DNA from: Rhodobacter sp.
GTDB lineage: Bacteria; Pseudomonadota; Alphaproteobacteria; Rhodobacterales; Rhodobacteraceae
NCBI GenBank assembly: GCA_020637515.1
Contig: JACKKG010000001.1
Span: 744,001-808,000 of the forward strand
DNA: 64,000 nucleotides
Reading direction: 5' to 3'
Each line of letters opens with the position of its first letter. The stretch's first letter is position 1. The notes under the pieces are model-generated. The model did not search any database. It was not told the origin of the DNA and saw nothing but the letters and a program-made list of their open reading frames with translations. Made by a program: the position numbers and the translations under genes. Below, piece after piece: positions 29,603 to 39,134 of the stretch.

Positions 29603-30838
29603 ATGACAGGTGCCCGCGTGAAGATCGGCTACATACTGAACACCTACCCCGCGCCTTCGCACAGCTTCATCCGGCGCGAGATTCGCGCGCTTGAGCGGCG
29701 GGGCATCGGGGTAGAGCGTCTGGCGATGCGCCCCTTCGACGGCGAGCTTGTCGATCCCGGCGACCGAGACGAGGCCACCCGGACCGACCATGTGCTGTCC
29801 CAGGGCGTGCCGGCGCTGATCTGGTCGGTGTTCCTGGCCGGGCTTCAGTCGCCGCTGGGAATCTGGCAGGCCTTTGCGCTGACCCTCAAGGCGGCGCGCG
29901 GATCCGAGGCCGGGCTGCTCAGGCATCTGGTCTATTTCATCGAGGCCGCCTATGTCGCGCGGCAGGTCGTGGCCCGCAGGATCGACCGGATGCACGCCCA
30001 TTTCGGCACCAACGCCGCCACCGTTGCGATGCTGGCCGCCCAGATGACGGGCCGGCCCTACAGCTTCACCGTGCACGGACCCGAGGAATTCGACAAACCG
30101 GCGGCGCTGGCCTTGCCGCTGAAGATTCGCAAGGCCGATTTCGTCGTCGCGATCTCGTCCTTCGGGCGCAGCCAGCTGTGCCGTTTGGTCGAGTATCGCC
30201 ACTGGTCGCGCATCAAGGTGGTGCATTGCGGAATCGAGCCGCAGCTCTATGCATCGGTCCGCACTTATCCAGAGACGCGGCCGCTGTCGCTGGTCAACAT
30301 CGGGCGCTTTTCCGAACAGAAGGGCCAGATGATCCTGATCGAGGCCATGGCCGAGGTCATGCGCCGTGGTCTGGATGTCCACCTGACGCTGGTCGGCGAC
30401 GGCGAACTGCGCCGGCCGATCGAACGCGCCATCGCGCACGAGGGTCTGGGCCACCGCGTCACGCTGACCGGTTGGCTGGACGAATCCGGCGTTCGCCGCG
30501 CCATCGACGCCGCCCATGCGCTGGTGCTGCCCTCTTTTGCCGAGGGTCTGCCGATGGTGGTGATGGAGGCCATGGTGGCCGCCCGCCCGGTCATCGCCAC
30601 CTGGATCGCCGGCGTGCCAGAGTTGATGCAGGCCGGGCGCACCGGCTGGCTGGTGCCGGCCGGCGACGCCGACGCCCTGGCCGAGGCGATCATCGAAATG
30701 GCCAGCACCCCTTCGGATGCATTGCGCCGCATGGGAACCACCGGCCGCGCGCGCGTGATGATGCGCCACAACATCGACACCGAGGCCGCGAAGCTGGCCC
30801 AGCTTTTCGCTCAGCGCCCGCGAACCCAACCCGACTGA
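29603..30838 (+). CDS. GT4 family glycosyltransferase
   Basis: 411-residue GT-B transferase. The N-terminal half has SHSFIRREIRALERRG and FTVHGPEEFD; the C-terminal half has the donor-binding NIGRFSEQKGQ, LVGDGELR and the EX7E-type motif around PSFAEGLPMVVMEAMVA. These fit retaining GT4 enzymes of exopolysaccharide synthesis (colanic-acid/succinoglycan type). The ATG at 29603 is used; GTG at 29618 is an alternative. The 3' end overlaps the convergent GT2 gene by 28 bp. Confidence 0.91.
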   Translation: MTGARVKIGYILNTYPAPSHSFIRREIRALERRGIGVERLAMRPFDGELVDPGDRDEATRTDHVLSQGVPALIWSVFLAGLQSPLGIWQAFALTLKAARGSEAGLLRHLVYFIEAAYVARQVVARRIDRMHAHFGTNAATVAMLAAQMTGRPYSFTVHGPEEFDKPAALALPLKIRKADFVVAISSFGRSQLCRLVEYRHWSRIKVVHCGIEPQLYASVRTYPETRPLSLVNIGRFSEQKGQMILIEAMAEVMRRGLDVHLTLVGDGELRRPIERAIAHEGLGHRVTLTGWLDESGVRRAIDAAHALVLPSFAEGLPMVVMEAMVAARPVIATWIAGVPELMQAGRTGWLVPAGDADALAEAIIEMASTPSDALRRMGTTGRARVMMRHNIDTEAAKLAQLFAQRPRTQPD

Positions 30839-31635
30839 TCGCGCCCGCCAAGGCGCACCGCCAGCTTGACCGCCGTATAGACGGCAAAGGCCGGCGGGTC
30901 CGCGACCAGCCGCCGCAGCAGCCACCCGCGCGAGGGGCTGTCCTTGCCCTCGTTCGCCATCAGATCGGGGGCCAGCGCCGTCAGTTCGACCACGCCCTGG
31001 TCCTGCCGTCTGCGCACCCGCACCAGACGGGCGAACCCCTCGACCAGCGGCCAGTGATAGGGGGCGGGCAGCTTCACCCGTTCGTCCGGGGCGAACTGGA
31101 TGCGCACATAGGTGTCATCCGAAATGATCGCCGGAAACGCATCCCAGCGCGCGCGACCTGCCGCGTTCACCGCGAACAGCCCGAACCCGGGAACGCCCTG
31201 CGCGACAAAGGGCAGCCGCACCCAGAACCGCGCATAGGCCCGGCTGACCCAACTCCGCGCCGTCACCACGGGCGTGCCCGAGACATAGCGCGCCCCCGGC
31301 ACCGCCAGCGCCGCCGCGATCTGCGCCATGAGCGGGGGCGAAACCTGCACGTCGGCGTCCAGATAGGCGCGCAGCGGATACACGGCCGCCGCGTCGCCCG
31401 CGTTCAGTGCGCCGGGCTTGCCCAGCGCGGGCAGGTCCAGCACCGTCAGCGCCCAGCCGCGCGCGGCAAAGGCCCCGTCATGCCCCCGGGCGCGGGCCAC
31501 CGTGTCGTCGGTGCAGCCGTTCGCCGCGACCACGACCTGCGCCACGGCCGGCCCGTCCGAGGCCAGCAGCGCCGCCAGGCAGGCGTCGATATAGGCCCCC
31601 TCGTTGCAGGCGGGCAGGATCACCGACAGGGTCAC
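30811..31635 (-). CDS. GT2 family glycosyltransferase
   Basis: 274 residues. TLSVILPACNEGAYIDACL, VVAANGCTDDT, the GALNAGDAA segment and the DxD-like YLDADVQVSPP identify a GT-A fold GT2 enzyme. The C-terminal third lacks obvious multiple membrane helices, so it is probably cytosolic or peripheral. The start is GTG at 31633-31635, overlapping the stop of the secreted glycosidase-like gene upstream (GTGA), so translation is likely coupled. The acceptor is unknown. Confidence 0.86.
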   Translation of the reverse strand: MTLSVILPACNEGAYIDACLAALLASDGPAVAQVVVAANGCTDDTVARARGHDGAFAARGWALTVLDLPALGKPGALNAGDAAAVYPLRAYLDADVQVSPPLMAQIAAALAVPGARYVSGTPVVTARSWVSRAYARFWVRLPFVAQGVPGFGLFAVNAAGRARWDAFPAIISDDTYVRIQFAPDERVKLPAPYHWPLVEGFARLVRVRRRQDQGVVELTALAPDLMANEGKDSPSRGWLLRRLVADPPAFAVYTAVKLAVRLGGRDQSGWVRGR

Positions 31636-33335
31636 GGCCGGGTGGCCTCGATCAGGGCGTCCCAGCGCGGGTTCCGGTCACCCAGGAACCTGAGCGTCCC
31701 CCAACTGCCCCAGATCGACGGTTTGCCGATGTCCATATAGGCCATGAACGGCGCGGGCGTGAGCTGCCGCCACCCGGCGATCAGCGCGCGATACAGATCG
31801 CCCATCTGCGGCGCATAGTTCAGGGCCTCGAAAAAGGCGACCAGCTCGGTGTCGCCGTGGTCCTCGGGCCGGACGACGACATGCGTGCCGCCCTCGTACA
31901 TGACCAGCGCCAGCCCATAGTCCCGCGCCACCGCGACATGATGCGCCAGCGTCCGGTCCAGCAGGTCCTGGATGGAGTTTTCGGCATCGCCCGAGGTGCC
32001 GCCGTTCAGCAGCTCGGCTGCCGCCCAGTCCAGGGCCCGGTCGAAGCGGTGCGCGCTGACATAGCTGTCGCGCGCGGCGCCGGTCAGCCCCTGGCTGTCG
32101 GCCTGTTGCTCGGCCGCCGCGCGGCTGTCGTGCAACCATTGCTGGATCATCTCGCGTTTGCGTTCGGAATGCAGTTCGGCGGTGAAATAGCCGGTCACGG
32201 CCAACACGTCGAAGACCTCGTGCGGGGGGCGATGGGCCGGGTCCTCGGCCACATAGTCGGGCGCCTCCAGCATGTCGTGTTCCAGCCCCAGCCAGCCGGT
32301 GAACAGCCCCAGGACCCGCACGCGCCGGGCCGTCTGGTCGCCATAGACCGCGTCGATCACGCGCATCACCTCGGCCGCGCGGACCGCGCCGAATTCCACC
32401 CATTTCCAATCCTGGTTCCAACGCGCGCGCGCGTTCTGTTCCGCCCAGTCGGCCTGTTGGAAACCCCAGTTCCAGACCTCGTTCGAGAATTCGAACCAGG
32501 CGCGCAAATCGGGCCTGAGCCCGTCGCGCACCATCTGCGCAAAGGCGCGGACATAGGCGTCATCGGCCAGATGGGGCAGGGTGAACCAGGGCTCGGCGCC
32601 CGTCTCGTTCGCCAGCCTGAGCATCACTTCGAGCGGAACACCGCGCCGCGACCAGGAATAATCCGATACCTGCGCGCGCTCGTCCCAGTGCTGCACGGTG
32701 GAATTGTTGGTCAACATCCAGTCCATGAACCGCAATTGTGCCGCATCGCCCACCAACGCCAGCCAGTCGGGGTTGAAGATCTCGCCCGCCGCAAAGCGTG
32801 CCAGATTGCGTTCGTGCACGACCGACAGGTTCCTGAGGGTGCCGCGGTTGAATTCGATCAGCACCGCACCCTCGCCCGGGACATAGTCGAAGGTGGCGGA
32901 ATGATCGCCGTAGCGCACGTTCCGCACCGCGCCGCTGAACCCCAGATAGGCCGTGCCTTCCCATTGCGCGTGCCAGGTTCCCGCGGTCGAGGTCATGCCC
33001 GCCGGCAGATCCTGCAACACAAAGGTCGAGATCCGCCGCACGCTGCGCGGAAAGGACACGATCCATCCCTCGTCATCGAGCGCCCCGGCAGCGCGCAGCG
33101 CGTCCTCGTCCATACCGCCCCACTGGTTCGGCAGGTGGCCCGTCCAGCGGGTGGCGTTGTGCATTACGTCGATGAAGGGCAGTTCCGTGGACCAGCCGAC
33201 GACCTCGGCCAGGTTCAGCCCCAGTGCGCGACGCCCTTCGCGTGGGGCGACGTCGATCTGGGCGGCGGCCGGCAAGATCATCGCCAACACCATCGCCACC
33301 ACCAGCGCGGGGGCCCGGAACAGTCGTGAATCCAT
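31632..33335 (-). CDS. Secreted glycoside-hydrolase-like protein (TIM-barrel, clan GH-A-like)
   Basis: 567 residues with an N-terminal signal peptide (APALVVAMVLAMILPAAAQ). A mature-domain segment WFEFSNEVWNWGF looks like the clan GH-A acid/base Asn-Glu, and VMYEGGTHVVV resembles the strand carrying the nucleophile Glu. Such proteins are often called cellulose-binding or glycosidase-like in this family of bacteria. The chosen ATG (33335) gives a clean signal peptide; an ATG at 33359 is possible. It sits in a GT/GH pair on the minus strand within the exopolysaccharide region, so it may trim or release the polymer. Activity is inferred. Confidence 0.65.
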   Translation of the reverse strand: MDSRLFRAPALVVAMVLAMILPAAAQIDVAPREGRRALGLNLAEVVGWSTELPFIDVMHNATRWTGHLPNQWGGMDEDALRAAGALDDEGWIVSFPRSVRRISTFVLQDLPAGMTSTAGTWHAQWEGTAYLGFSGAVRNVRYGDHSATFDYVPGEGAVLIEFNRGTLRNLSVVHERNLARFAAGEIFNPDWLALVGDAAQLRFMDWMLTNNSTVQHWDERAQVSDYSWSRRGVPLEVMLRLANETGAEPWFTLPHLADDAYVRAFAQMVRDGLRPDLRAWFEFSNEVWNWGFQQADWAEQNARARWNQDWKWVEFGAVRAAEVMRVIDAVYGDQTARRVRVLGLFTGWLGLEHDMLEAPDYVAEDPAHRPPHEVFDVLAVTGYFTAELHSERKREMIQQWLHDSRAAAEQQADSQGLTGAARDSYVSAHRFDRALDWAAAELLNGGTSGDAENSIQDLLDRTLAHHVAVARDYGLALVMYEGGTHVVVRPEDHGDTELVAFFEALNYAPQMGDLYRALIAGWRQLTPAPFMAYMDIGKPSIWGSWGTLRFLGDRNPRWDALIEATRP

Positions 33336-33438
33336 CGAAAAGGTTCCAATCTTCAGCATCCGGCGATTTTGGATGGACTTTCCGGGCGTTTCCACTGTTT
33401 TCTCAGGCAACAAACGGTTGCAGGAAACGACAGGTCGA

Positions 33439-34611
33439 ATGGCTAGCCTGGTCATGCTCTCTCCCGCCCCGCTGATCGAACTGCCCGGCGGCGAGGTGGT
33501 TCTCGACGTGAAGTTCGTCGAGGGCATGAAACTGCATTGCCAGCTCTGGCCCGGGGTCGTGCGCTGCGTCATGCGCCGGACCGGCGTTCCGATCGAGGAC
33601 CCTGTGCGCTATGCCGCCGCAAAGCTGGGGTTCGACCTGATCGTGCTGGACCCCGGCGATCCGGTTCCGGAACTGCTGCTTGACGAGGCTTCGGTCGTCT
33701 ATGTCGCGGCCGACGACATGCAGTATCTGCATCTGCCGCAGGCGATGCTGGGCCGGTTCGGAAAGCTCGTCTACACGATCGAGGAACCGTTGAGCGGGCA
33801 CCTGGCGCAGGTGATGGCGCGGCCCGCGTCGATCCGCCGGCGGCTGGGGTCCCTGCTGTGGACGCTCAGGCAGGAACCGCGGCTGCGCGCCGCGCTCAGG
33901 GACGCGGCCGGCATCCAGTGCGACGGGTATCCCGCGCATGATGCCTATCGCCGGCTGAACCCGCGCGCCTTGCGCTTTCTGGACAACCGCATCCGCACCC
34001 CGATGTTCGTGCGCGAGGGGGAACAACGGGCCCGTGCCGAGGCCCTGCGCCGGGGCGATCCGTTGCGCCTGGCCTGGTTCGGGCTGCTCGACGCGGCCTC
34101 GGGGGTTCAGGATCTGCTGCGGCTGGCGCATCTGCTGGACCTGCGCGGCCTGCCCTTCCATATGGCGCTGTTCGGCTCTGGTCCGCTCGAGGGGCGGTTG
34201 CGCGATGGCATCGCCGCGCTGGGGTTGAAGGATCGGGTGACGCTGGGTCCCATGGGGGCCTTCGACCCGGTTCTGGTGCCGCGCCTGCGCCGCGAGGCCG
34301 ATCTGTTCGTGCAGCCCCGCCGCCTGCCGACGCCGCTGGGGTCCTATGTCGAGGCCTTGGGCTGCGGCTTGCCGATCCTGGGTTACCGCAACCGCATGTG
34401 GCGACGGATGCAGGCCGAATCGCAGGCGGGCTGGACGGTGCACCCGTCCCCGTCCGCGATGGCGCGGCGCATCGAACGGCTGCACGCCGACCGCGAGGCG
34501 ATCATCGCGGCCTCGGTCCGGGGTGTCGATTTCGCGCGCAAGTGCAGCTTCGAGACGGTCTTTGCCAGCCGCATGACCGACCTGCGCGAGATCGCGGGGC
34601 TGGAACCCTAG
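33439..34611 (+). CDS. GT4-like glycosyltransferase
   Basis: 390 residues. GT-B features are mainly in the C-terminal half: LAWFGLLDAASGVQDL, ALFGSGPLEGRL, LKDRVTLGPMG, the FVQPRRLPTPLGSYVEALGC donor-site segment and GLPILGYRNRM. The N-terminal half is divergent. The ATG at 33439 has CAGG upstream; an ATG at 33454 is possible. Divergent from the glycosidase-like gene across about 100 bp. The 3' end overlaps the convergent universal stress gene by 4 bp. Confidence 0.83.
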   Translation: MASLVMLSPAPLIELPGGEVVLDVKFVEGMKLHCQLWPGVVRCVMRRTGVPIEDPVRYAAAKLGFDLIVLDPGDPVPELLLDEASVVYVAADDMQYLHLPQAMLGRFGKLVYTIEEPLSGHLAQVMARPASIRRRLGSLLWTLRQEPRLRAALRDAAGIQCDGYPAHDAYRRLNPRALRFLDNRIRTPMFVREGEQRARAEALRRGDPLRLAWFGLLDAASGVQDLLRLAHLLDLRGLPFHMALFGSGPLEGRLRDGIAALGLKDRVTLGPMGAFDPVLVPRLRREADLFVQPRRLPTPLGSYVEALGCGLPILGYRNRMWRRMQAESQAGWTVHPSPSAMARRIERLHADREAIIAASVRGVDFARKCSFETVFASRMTDLREIAGLEP

Positions 34612-35450
34612 CGATACAGCAGGACCGGGGCGCGGACGGTCTGGATCATCGCGGTCGTGGTCGATCCGATGATCAGGGTGCGGATGCGGCTGTGGCCATA
34701 GGCGCCCATCACCAGCAGGTCGAACCCGTCCTCGGCAATCAGGCGGCCCAGCACCGCGTCGGGCTCTCCGGGCAGGGTGCGGGGCGTGACGGAAAGCCCG
34801 GCCGCCCTGAGCCGCGTCAGGGCGGGTTCGGTCACCGCGGGGTTCGTGCCGCCGACATGCGCGACCGTGACCGAAAGCCCCGCAAAGACCGGGCTGTTGG
34901 CCATGCGGTCCACGGCGCGGCGGGCGCTGGGGCTGTCGTCATAGGCCAGCAGAACCCGCGCGACGGGACGAAAGGCACGCGCCGCCACCAGAACGGGCAC
35001 CTGCGTGCTGCGCACGATGCGTTCCAGGTTAGACCCCAGGTGGCCGCTGGCGAAATCCGCGCCCTCGCCGCGTTTGCCCAGGACGATGGCGCGGGTGTCG
35101 GCTTCGACCTCGTGCAGGGCGTCCAGCAGGTCGCCCCGACGCAGACGCCGCGACACCTGCGTCACGCCATCCGCGCGCAGGATCGTTTCGGCATCCTCGA
35201 GGATCGCGTGCCCCTGTGCGGCGGCCAGTTTCGCGCGCTGTTCGTCCAGCGCCGCCAGTTCGCTCAGCAGTTTCGACCGCGCGCCCAGCCGCAACGCGCC
35301 GGACAGGTCCGGCGTGTCCACCCCCGAGGGCCGGCCCAGGACATGCATCGCCTCGACCGGGGCGCCCAGCCGCGCGGCGATCCAGGCGGCGTGGTGGCAG
35401 ACGCTTTGCGCATAGATCGAACCATCCAGCAACGCCAGGATCTTGCTCAT
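34608..35450 (-). CDS. Tandem universal stress protein
   Basis: 280 residues containing two USP domains. The N-terminal one begins MSKILALLDGSIYAQS; the second has VARVLLAYDDSPSARRAVD, and its C-terminal nucleotide-binding motif is MGAYGHSRIRTLIIGSTT (G-X2-G-X9-G[S/T] type). Universal stress proteins bind ATP or other ligands and help stress survival. It lies 12 bp downstream of the SulP transporter gene on the same strand, so the two are probably co-transcribed. Confidence 0.9.
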   Translation of the reverse strand: MSKILALLDGSIYAQSVCHHAAWIAARLGAPVEAMHVLGRPSGVDTPDLSGALRLGARSKLLSELAALDEQRAKLAAAQGHAILEDAETILRADGVTQVSRRLRRGDLLDALHEVEADTRAIVLGKRGEGADFASGHLGSNLERIVRSTQVPVLVAARAFRPVARVLLAYDDSPSARRAVDRMANSPVFAGLSVTVAHVGGTNPAVTEPALTRLRAAGLSVTPRTLPGEPDAVLGRLIAEDGFDLLVMGAYGHSRIRTLIIGSTTTAMIQTVRAPVLLYR

Positions 35451-35462
35451 GTCCTACCCCCC

Positions 35463-36959
35463 TCAATGCCCGCCCAGCGCATCCATCGCGCCGGGCTTGT
35501 CGTGAATGGCCAGCGTATCGACCAGCGTTTCCGAGGCCCGGTTCAGGCCGATGACCTGCACAGTGGCCCCCTCGCGGCGGAACTTCAGCACCACCATATC
35601 CAACGCCTGAACCGAGCTGATGTCCCAGATATGCGCGCGGCTCACGTCGATGACGGCGTGATCCAGCACCTCGCGGAAATCGAAGGCGGCAGCAAACTGT
35701 TCGACCGAAGCATAGAAAAGCTGCCCCTCGACGACATAGGTGCGGGTGCGCCCGTCCGCCGACAGGGTGGACTGCACGCGGAAAAGCTGCGCGATCTTGC
35801 CGGCAAAGAAGATCCCCGACAGCAGCACGCCGACCAGCACCCCGATGGCCAGGTTGTGCGTGTAGACCACGGTGACCACGGTCGCGATCATCACGACCGA
35901 GGACGAGCGCGGATGCACCCGCAGCGCGGTGATCGACGACCAGGAAAACGTGCCGATGGACACCATGATCATGATCGCGACCAGCGCCGGCATCGGGATG
36001 CGCGCCACCAGATCGCCCAGTCCCGTCACCAGGACCAGCAGCACCAGCCCGGCGGTAAAGGTCGAAAGCCGCCCCCGACCGCCGGATTTCACGTTGATCA
36101 TGGATTGCCCGATCATCGCGCAGCCTGCCATGCCGCCGATGAATGCGGTCGCCATGTTCGCCACGCCCTGACCGATGCATTCCTGGTTGCGGTCGGACCG
36201 GGTGTCGGTCAGCTCGTCCACCAGGTTCTGCGTCATCAGGCTTTCCAGCAGGCCCACCACCGCGACAGCGGCGGAATAGGGCAGGATGATGAGGACCGTC
36301 TCCCAGGTCAGCGGCACGTCGGGGATCAGGAAAACGGGCAGCGTGTCGGGCAGGGCGCCCATGTCGCCCACGGTGCGCACATCCCATCCCATGCCCACGA
36401 CCAGCGCGGTCAGCACCAGGATCGTGACCAGCGGCGAAGGCACCGCCCGGGTCAGCAACGGAAACAGGTAGATGATCGCCAGCCCGGCCGCGACCAGCGC
36501 ATAGGTCAGCCAGGTGACCCCCGGGGTGGCGGGGTTCAGTTCGGGCAGTTGGGCCATGAAGATCAGGATCGCCAGCGCGTTGACGAAACCCGTCATCACC
36601 GACTTGGACACGAAGCGCATGAACCGGCCCAGCCGCAGCAGTCCGGCGCCCACCTGCAAGACCCCGGCCAGCACGGTCGCCGCCAGCAGGTATTGCAGCC
36701 CATGGTCGCGCACCAGCGTCACCATCAGCACCGCCGTTGCCGCGGTCGCGGCCGAGATCATCCCGGGCCGCCCGCCGACAAAGGCGATCAGCACGGCGAT
36801 GGAAAAGCTGGCATACAGCCCCACCTTGGGATCGACGCCGGCGATGATGGAAAAGGCGATCGCCTCAGGGATCAGCGCCAGTGCCACGACCAGGCCGGAC
36901 AGCAGGTCGCCGCGAATGTTGCCGAACCATTGGGCGCGGTAGTCCAGAAGAGAGATCAT
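35463..36959 (-). CDS. SulP family anion transporter with STAS domain
   Basis: 498 residues, about 11-12 membrane segments followed by a cytosolic STAS domain (about 390-490). The SulP signature IPEAIAFSIIAGVDPKVGLYASF is near the N-terminus. Members move sulfate, bicarbonate or other anions. The chosen start MISLLDYRAQWFG at 36957-36959 has AGGA about 8 bp upstream; a long in-frame extension upstream is proline-rich and spurious. Given cysQ and the sulfotransferase nearby, sulfate import is one idea, but SulP substrates cannot be told from sequence. Confidence 0.91.
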   Translation of the reverse strand: MISLLDYRAQWFGNIRGDLLSGLVVALALIPEAIAFSIIAGVDPKVGLYASFSIAVLIAFVGGRPGMISAATAATAVLMVTLVRDHGLQYLLAATVLAGVLQVGAGLLRLGRFMRFVSKSVMTGFVNALAILIFMAQLPELNPATPGVTWLTYALVAAGLAIIYLFPLLTRAVPSPLVTILVLTALVVGMGWDVRTVGDMGALPDTLPVFLIPDVPLTWETVLIILPYSAAVAVVGLLESLMTQNLVDELTDTRSDRNQECIGQGVANMATAFIGGMAGCAMIGQSMINVKSGGRGRLSTFTAGLVLLVLVTGLGDLVARIPMPALVAIMIMVSIGTFSWSSITALRVHPRSSSVVMIATVVTVVYTHNLAIGVLVGVLLSGIFFAGKIAQLFRVQSTLSADGRTRTYVVEGQLFYASVEQFAAAFDFREVLDHAVIDVSRAHIWDISSVQALDMVVLKFRREGATVQVIGLNRASETLVDTLAIHDKPGAMDALGGH

Positions 36960-37140
36960 CAGCAATCCTGCGGCCAGTGTCGGTTGGCCCGTCGGGGGGG
37001 GGGCCGGCACGGGGTCAGCACGCGTCAAAGGGTTGTCCGGCGGATCAGCGGCCGGAAGAGCCACCCGGGATCGCACCGGGTCCGAAAGGGATTTCGGCGC
37101 ATAGACGGCATTTCGCCCGGGATCGCAACCCGAAACGGTC

Positions 37141-37791
37141 TCAGCGCGCCAGGGCCCGGGCGATGGCGGGCAGGTCGGCCCAGTCCTCAAAGGCGCGCTG
37201 ATGCGCGATTTCGGCGACCGGGGTCTTGCGGTAGCCCGAGGTGAACAGGGCAAAGGGCACCCCGGCCGCCTGCGCGGTGGCGGCATCGACCTCGCTGTCG
37301 CCGACATAGACGGCGGGGCCCTCGCCCAGTCCCGCGAGCGTGGCGCGCAGAGGTGCGGGGTCGGGCTTGTTGACCGGCAGGCTGTCGCCGCCCAGAACGG
37401 TTTCGAACAACGCTCCCCATCCGAAATGCGCCAGAACGCTGAGGGTTGGCGCGATGGGTTTGTTGGTGCACAGCCCCAGGCGCCAGCCTTGCGATTTCAG
37501 CAGGTGCAGGGCCTGTTCCACACCCGGATAGATGCGGGTCAGGGCGTGCGCGACCTCGTATTCCCGGGCAAAATGCTGGCGCAGCCGCTCGGTCCGGGGG
37601 GCCTCGTTGCCGCCCGCCGCCGCCCGTTCCAGCCGCTCGACATAGACGCGGGCGCCGTTGCCGATGAAGCTGCGCGACTGCTCGGCGGTCACCGGGGGCA
37701 GCCCCTCGGACGCCAGCGCCGCGCATCCGGCGGCGTGGATGTCGGGCGCGCTGTCGATCAGCGTGCCGTCCAGATCAAAGACCGCCCTCAT
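37141..37791 (-). CDS. gph: Phosphoglycolate phosphatase, HAD superfamily
   Basis: 216 residues. HAD motif I VFDLDGTLIDSAPDI at the N-terminus, motif II LCTNKP, motif III with Lys in LPVNKPDPAPL and motif IV VGDSEVDAATA. Hydrolyses phosphoglycolate from photorespiration or DNA repair. The ATG at 37791 overlaps the stop of the upstream MFS gene, so it is coupled; an in-frame upstream extension is noise. Length matches Gph. Confidence 0.9.
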   Translation of the reverse strand: MRAVFDLDGTLIDSAPDIHAAGCAALASEGLPPVTAEQSRSFIGNGARVYVERLERAAAGGNEAPRTERLRQHFAREYEVAHALTRIYPGVEQALHLLKSQGWRLGLCTNKPIAPTLSVLAHFGWGALFETVLGGDSLPVNKPDPAPLRATLAGLGEGPAVYVGDSEVDAATAQAAGVPFALFTSGYRKTPVAEIAHQRAFEDWADLPAIARALAR

Positions 37792-39026
37792 GCCGGAACC
37801 ATCTGCGGGCGGTTCTCGCGGATCGGCAGATGCACCAGCGCCGAGAACGCGCCAACCCCCACGCCGATCCACCACACCAGGGTATAGTTGCCGTAGACGT
37901 CATACAGCTTGCCGCCCAGCCAGACGCCCAGGAAGCCGCCGATCTGGTGGCTGAGGAAGACGATCCCGTAGAGCGTGCCCATGTAGCGCAGCCCGTAAAT
38001 ATGCGCGACCAGCCCCGAGGTCAGCGGCACCGTCGCCAGCCACAGCGCGCCCATCACCAGCGAGAAGATCAGCACCGATCCGGGCGTGATCGGCAGCGCG
38101 ATGAACAGCGCGGCGGCGATGGTGCGGCCCAGGTAGATGCCGGCCAGCAGGTATTTCTTGCTCCAGCGTTTTCCGGCCCAGGCGGCGGTCAGCGTGCCCG
38201 CGATATTCGCCAGCCCGATGACCGAGATCGCCACCGCCCCCAGCGCCGAGGTCGTGGAAATCCCCAGCGCGGCCAGGAAACCGTTGGGGGCGATGGCGCC
38301 GCAGGTTTCCGCCACCATCGCCGGGAAATGCGCGGTGATGAAGGCCAGTTGATAGCCGCACGAGAAGAACCCCAGGAAAATCAGGGTGAAGCTGGGATCG
38401 CGGAACGCGCGGGTCAGCGCCTGACCCAGCGATTGCTCCAGTTCGGCACGGCTGGCCAACTGCGGGCTGCGCATCATCGGCAGCGCGAACAGGGTCGCCA
38501 GGATTGCGACGGCAAAGATCAGAAAGACGGTCTGCCACGGGAACGAGGCCAGCAGCAATTCGGCGATCGGTGCGCCGATCACCTGACCCGCCGACCCCGC
38601 CGCCGTGGCGATCCCCAGCGCAAGCGACCGGTTCTCGTCAGAGGCGGCGCGCCCCACCACGGCCAGGATCACGCCGAACCCGGTGCCGGCGATGCCGAAA
38701 CCCACCAGAATCTCATAGGCCTGCATCGCGCCCGGGGTGATGGCCCAGGACGACAGCACCAGCCCCAGCGCATAGGTCAACGCGCCCAGGATGATCGCCT
38801 TGCGGTCGCCGAATCGTTCCGCCAGCGCGCCAAAGATCGGCTGACCGATCCCCCAGGCCAGGTTCTGGATGGCGATCGCCAAGGAAAATTCCGATCGGGG
38901 CCAGCCGAATTCGCTGGCGATGGGGATCTGGAACACCCCAAACGAGGCCCGCGCGGCAAAGCCGAACAGGATGATGATGCACCCGCCGATCAGAACGGGG
39001 GTGATGAGGGGGGCCTTTTGCGACAT
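37788..39026 (-). CDS. MFS transporter, oxalate/formate-antiporter-like
   Basis: 412 residues with about 12 membrane helices. FGFAARASFGVFQIPIASEF, GERFGDRKAI-type loop (LAERFGDRKAII) between helices 2 and 3, and TAAGSAGQVIGAPI fit the OFA-like/monocarboxylate MFS group. The substrate is unknown. It is followed by gph on the same strand with an ATGA overlap. Confidence 0.87.
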   Translation of the reverse strand: MSQKAPLITPVLIGGCIIILFGFAARASFGVFQIPIASEFGWPRSEFSLAIAIQNLAWGIGQPIFGALAERFGDRKAIILGALTYALGLVLSSWAITPGAMQAYEILVGFGIAGTGFGVILAVVGRAASDENRSLALGIATAAGSAGQVIGAPIAELLLASFPWQTVFLIFAVAILATLFALPMMRSPQLASRAELEQSLGQALTRAFRDPSFTLIFLGFFSCGYQLAFITAHFPAMVAETCGAIAPNGFLAALGISTTSALGAVAISVIGLANIAGTLTAAWAGKRWSKKYLLAGIYLGRTIAAALFIALPITPGSVLIFSLVMGALWLATVPLTSGLVAHIYGLRYMGTLYGIVFLSHQIGGFLGVWLGGKLYDVYGNYTLVWWIGVGVGAFSALVHLPIRENRPQMVPA

Positions 39027-39134
39027 GCGGGCGGACTCGATGCGGCCGGAGAGGGGGCTCTGCCCACGATCTCCGGCGTGTTTGCGGCAAGGTGAATGCG
39101 AAAGGTGCCCCGGGTGGCGCCCGGGTCAAGCCCC

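Noticed and set aside
34398..37244. 948-codon open frame on the plus strand over the USP and SulP genes
   Set aside because: Opposes two well-supported genes; no recognisable domain.
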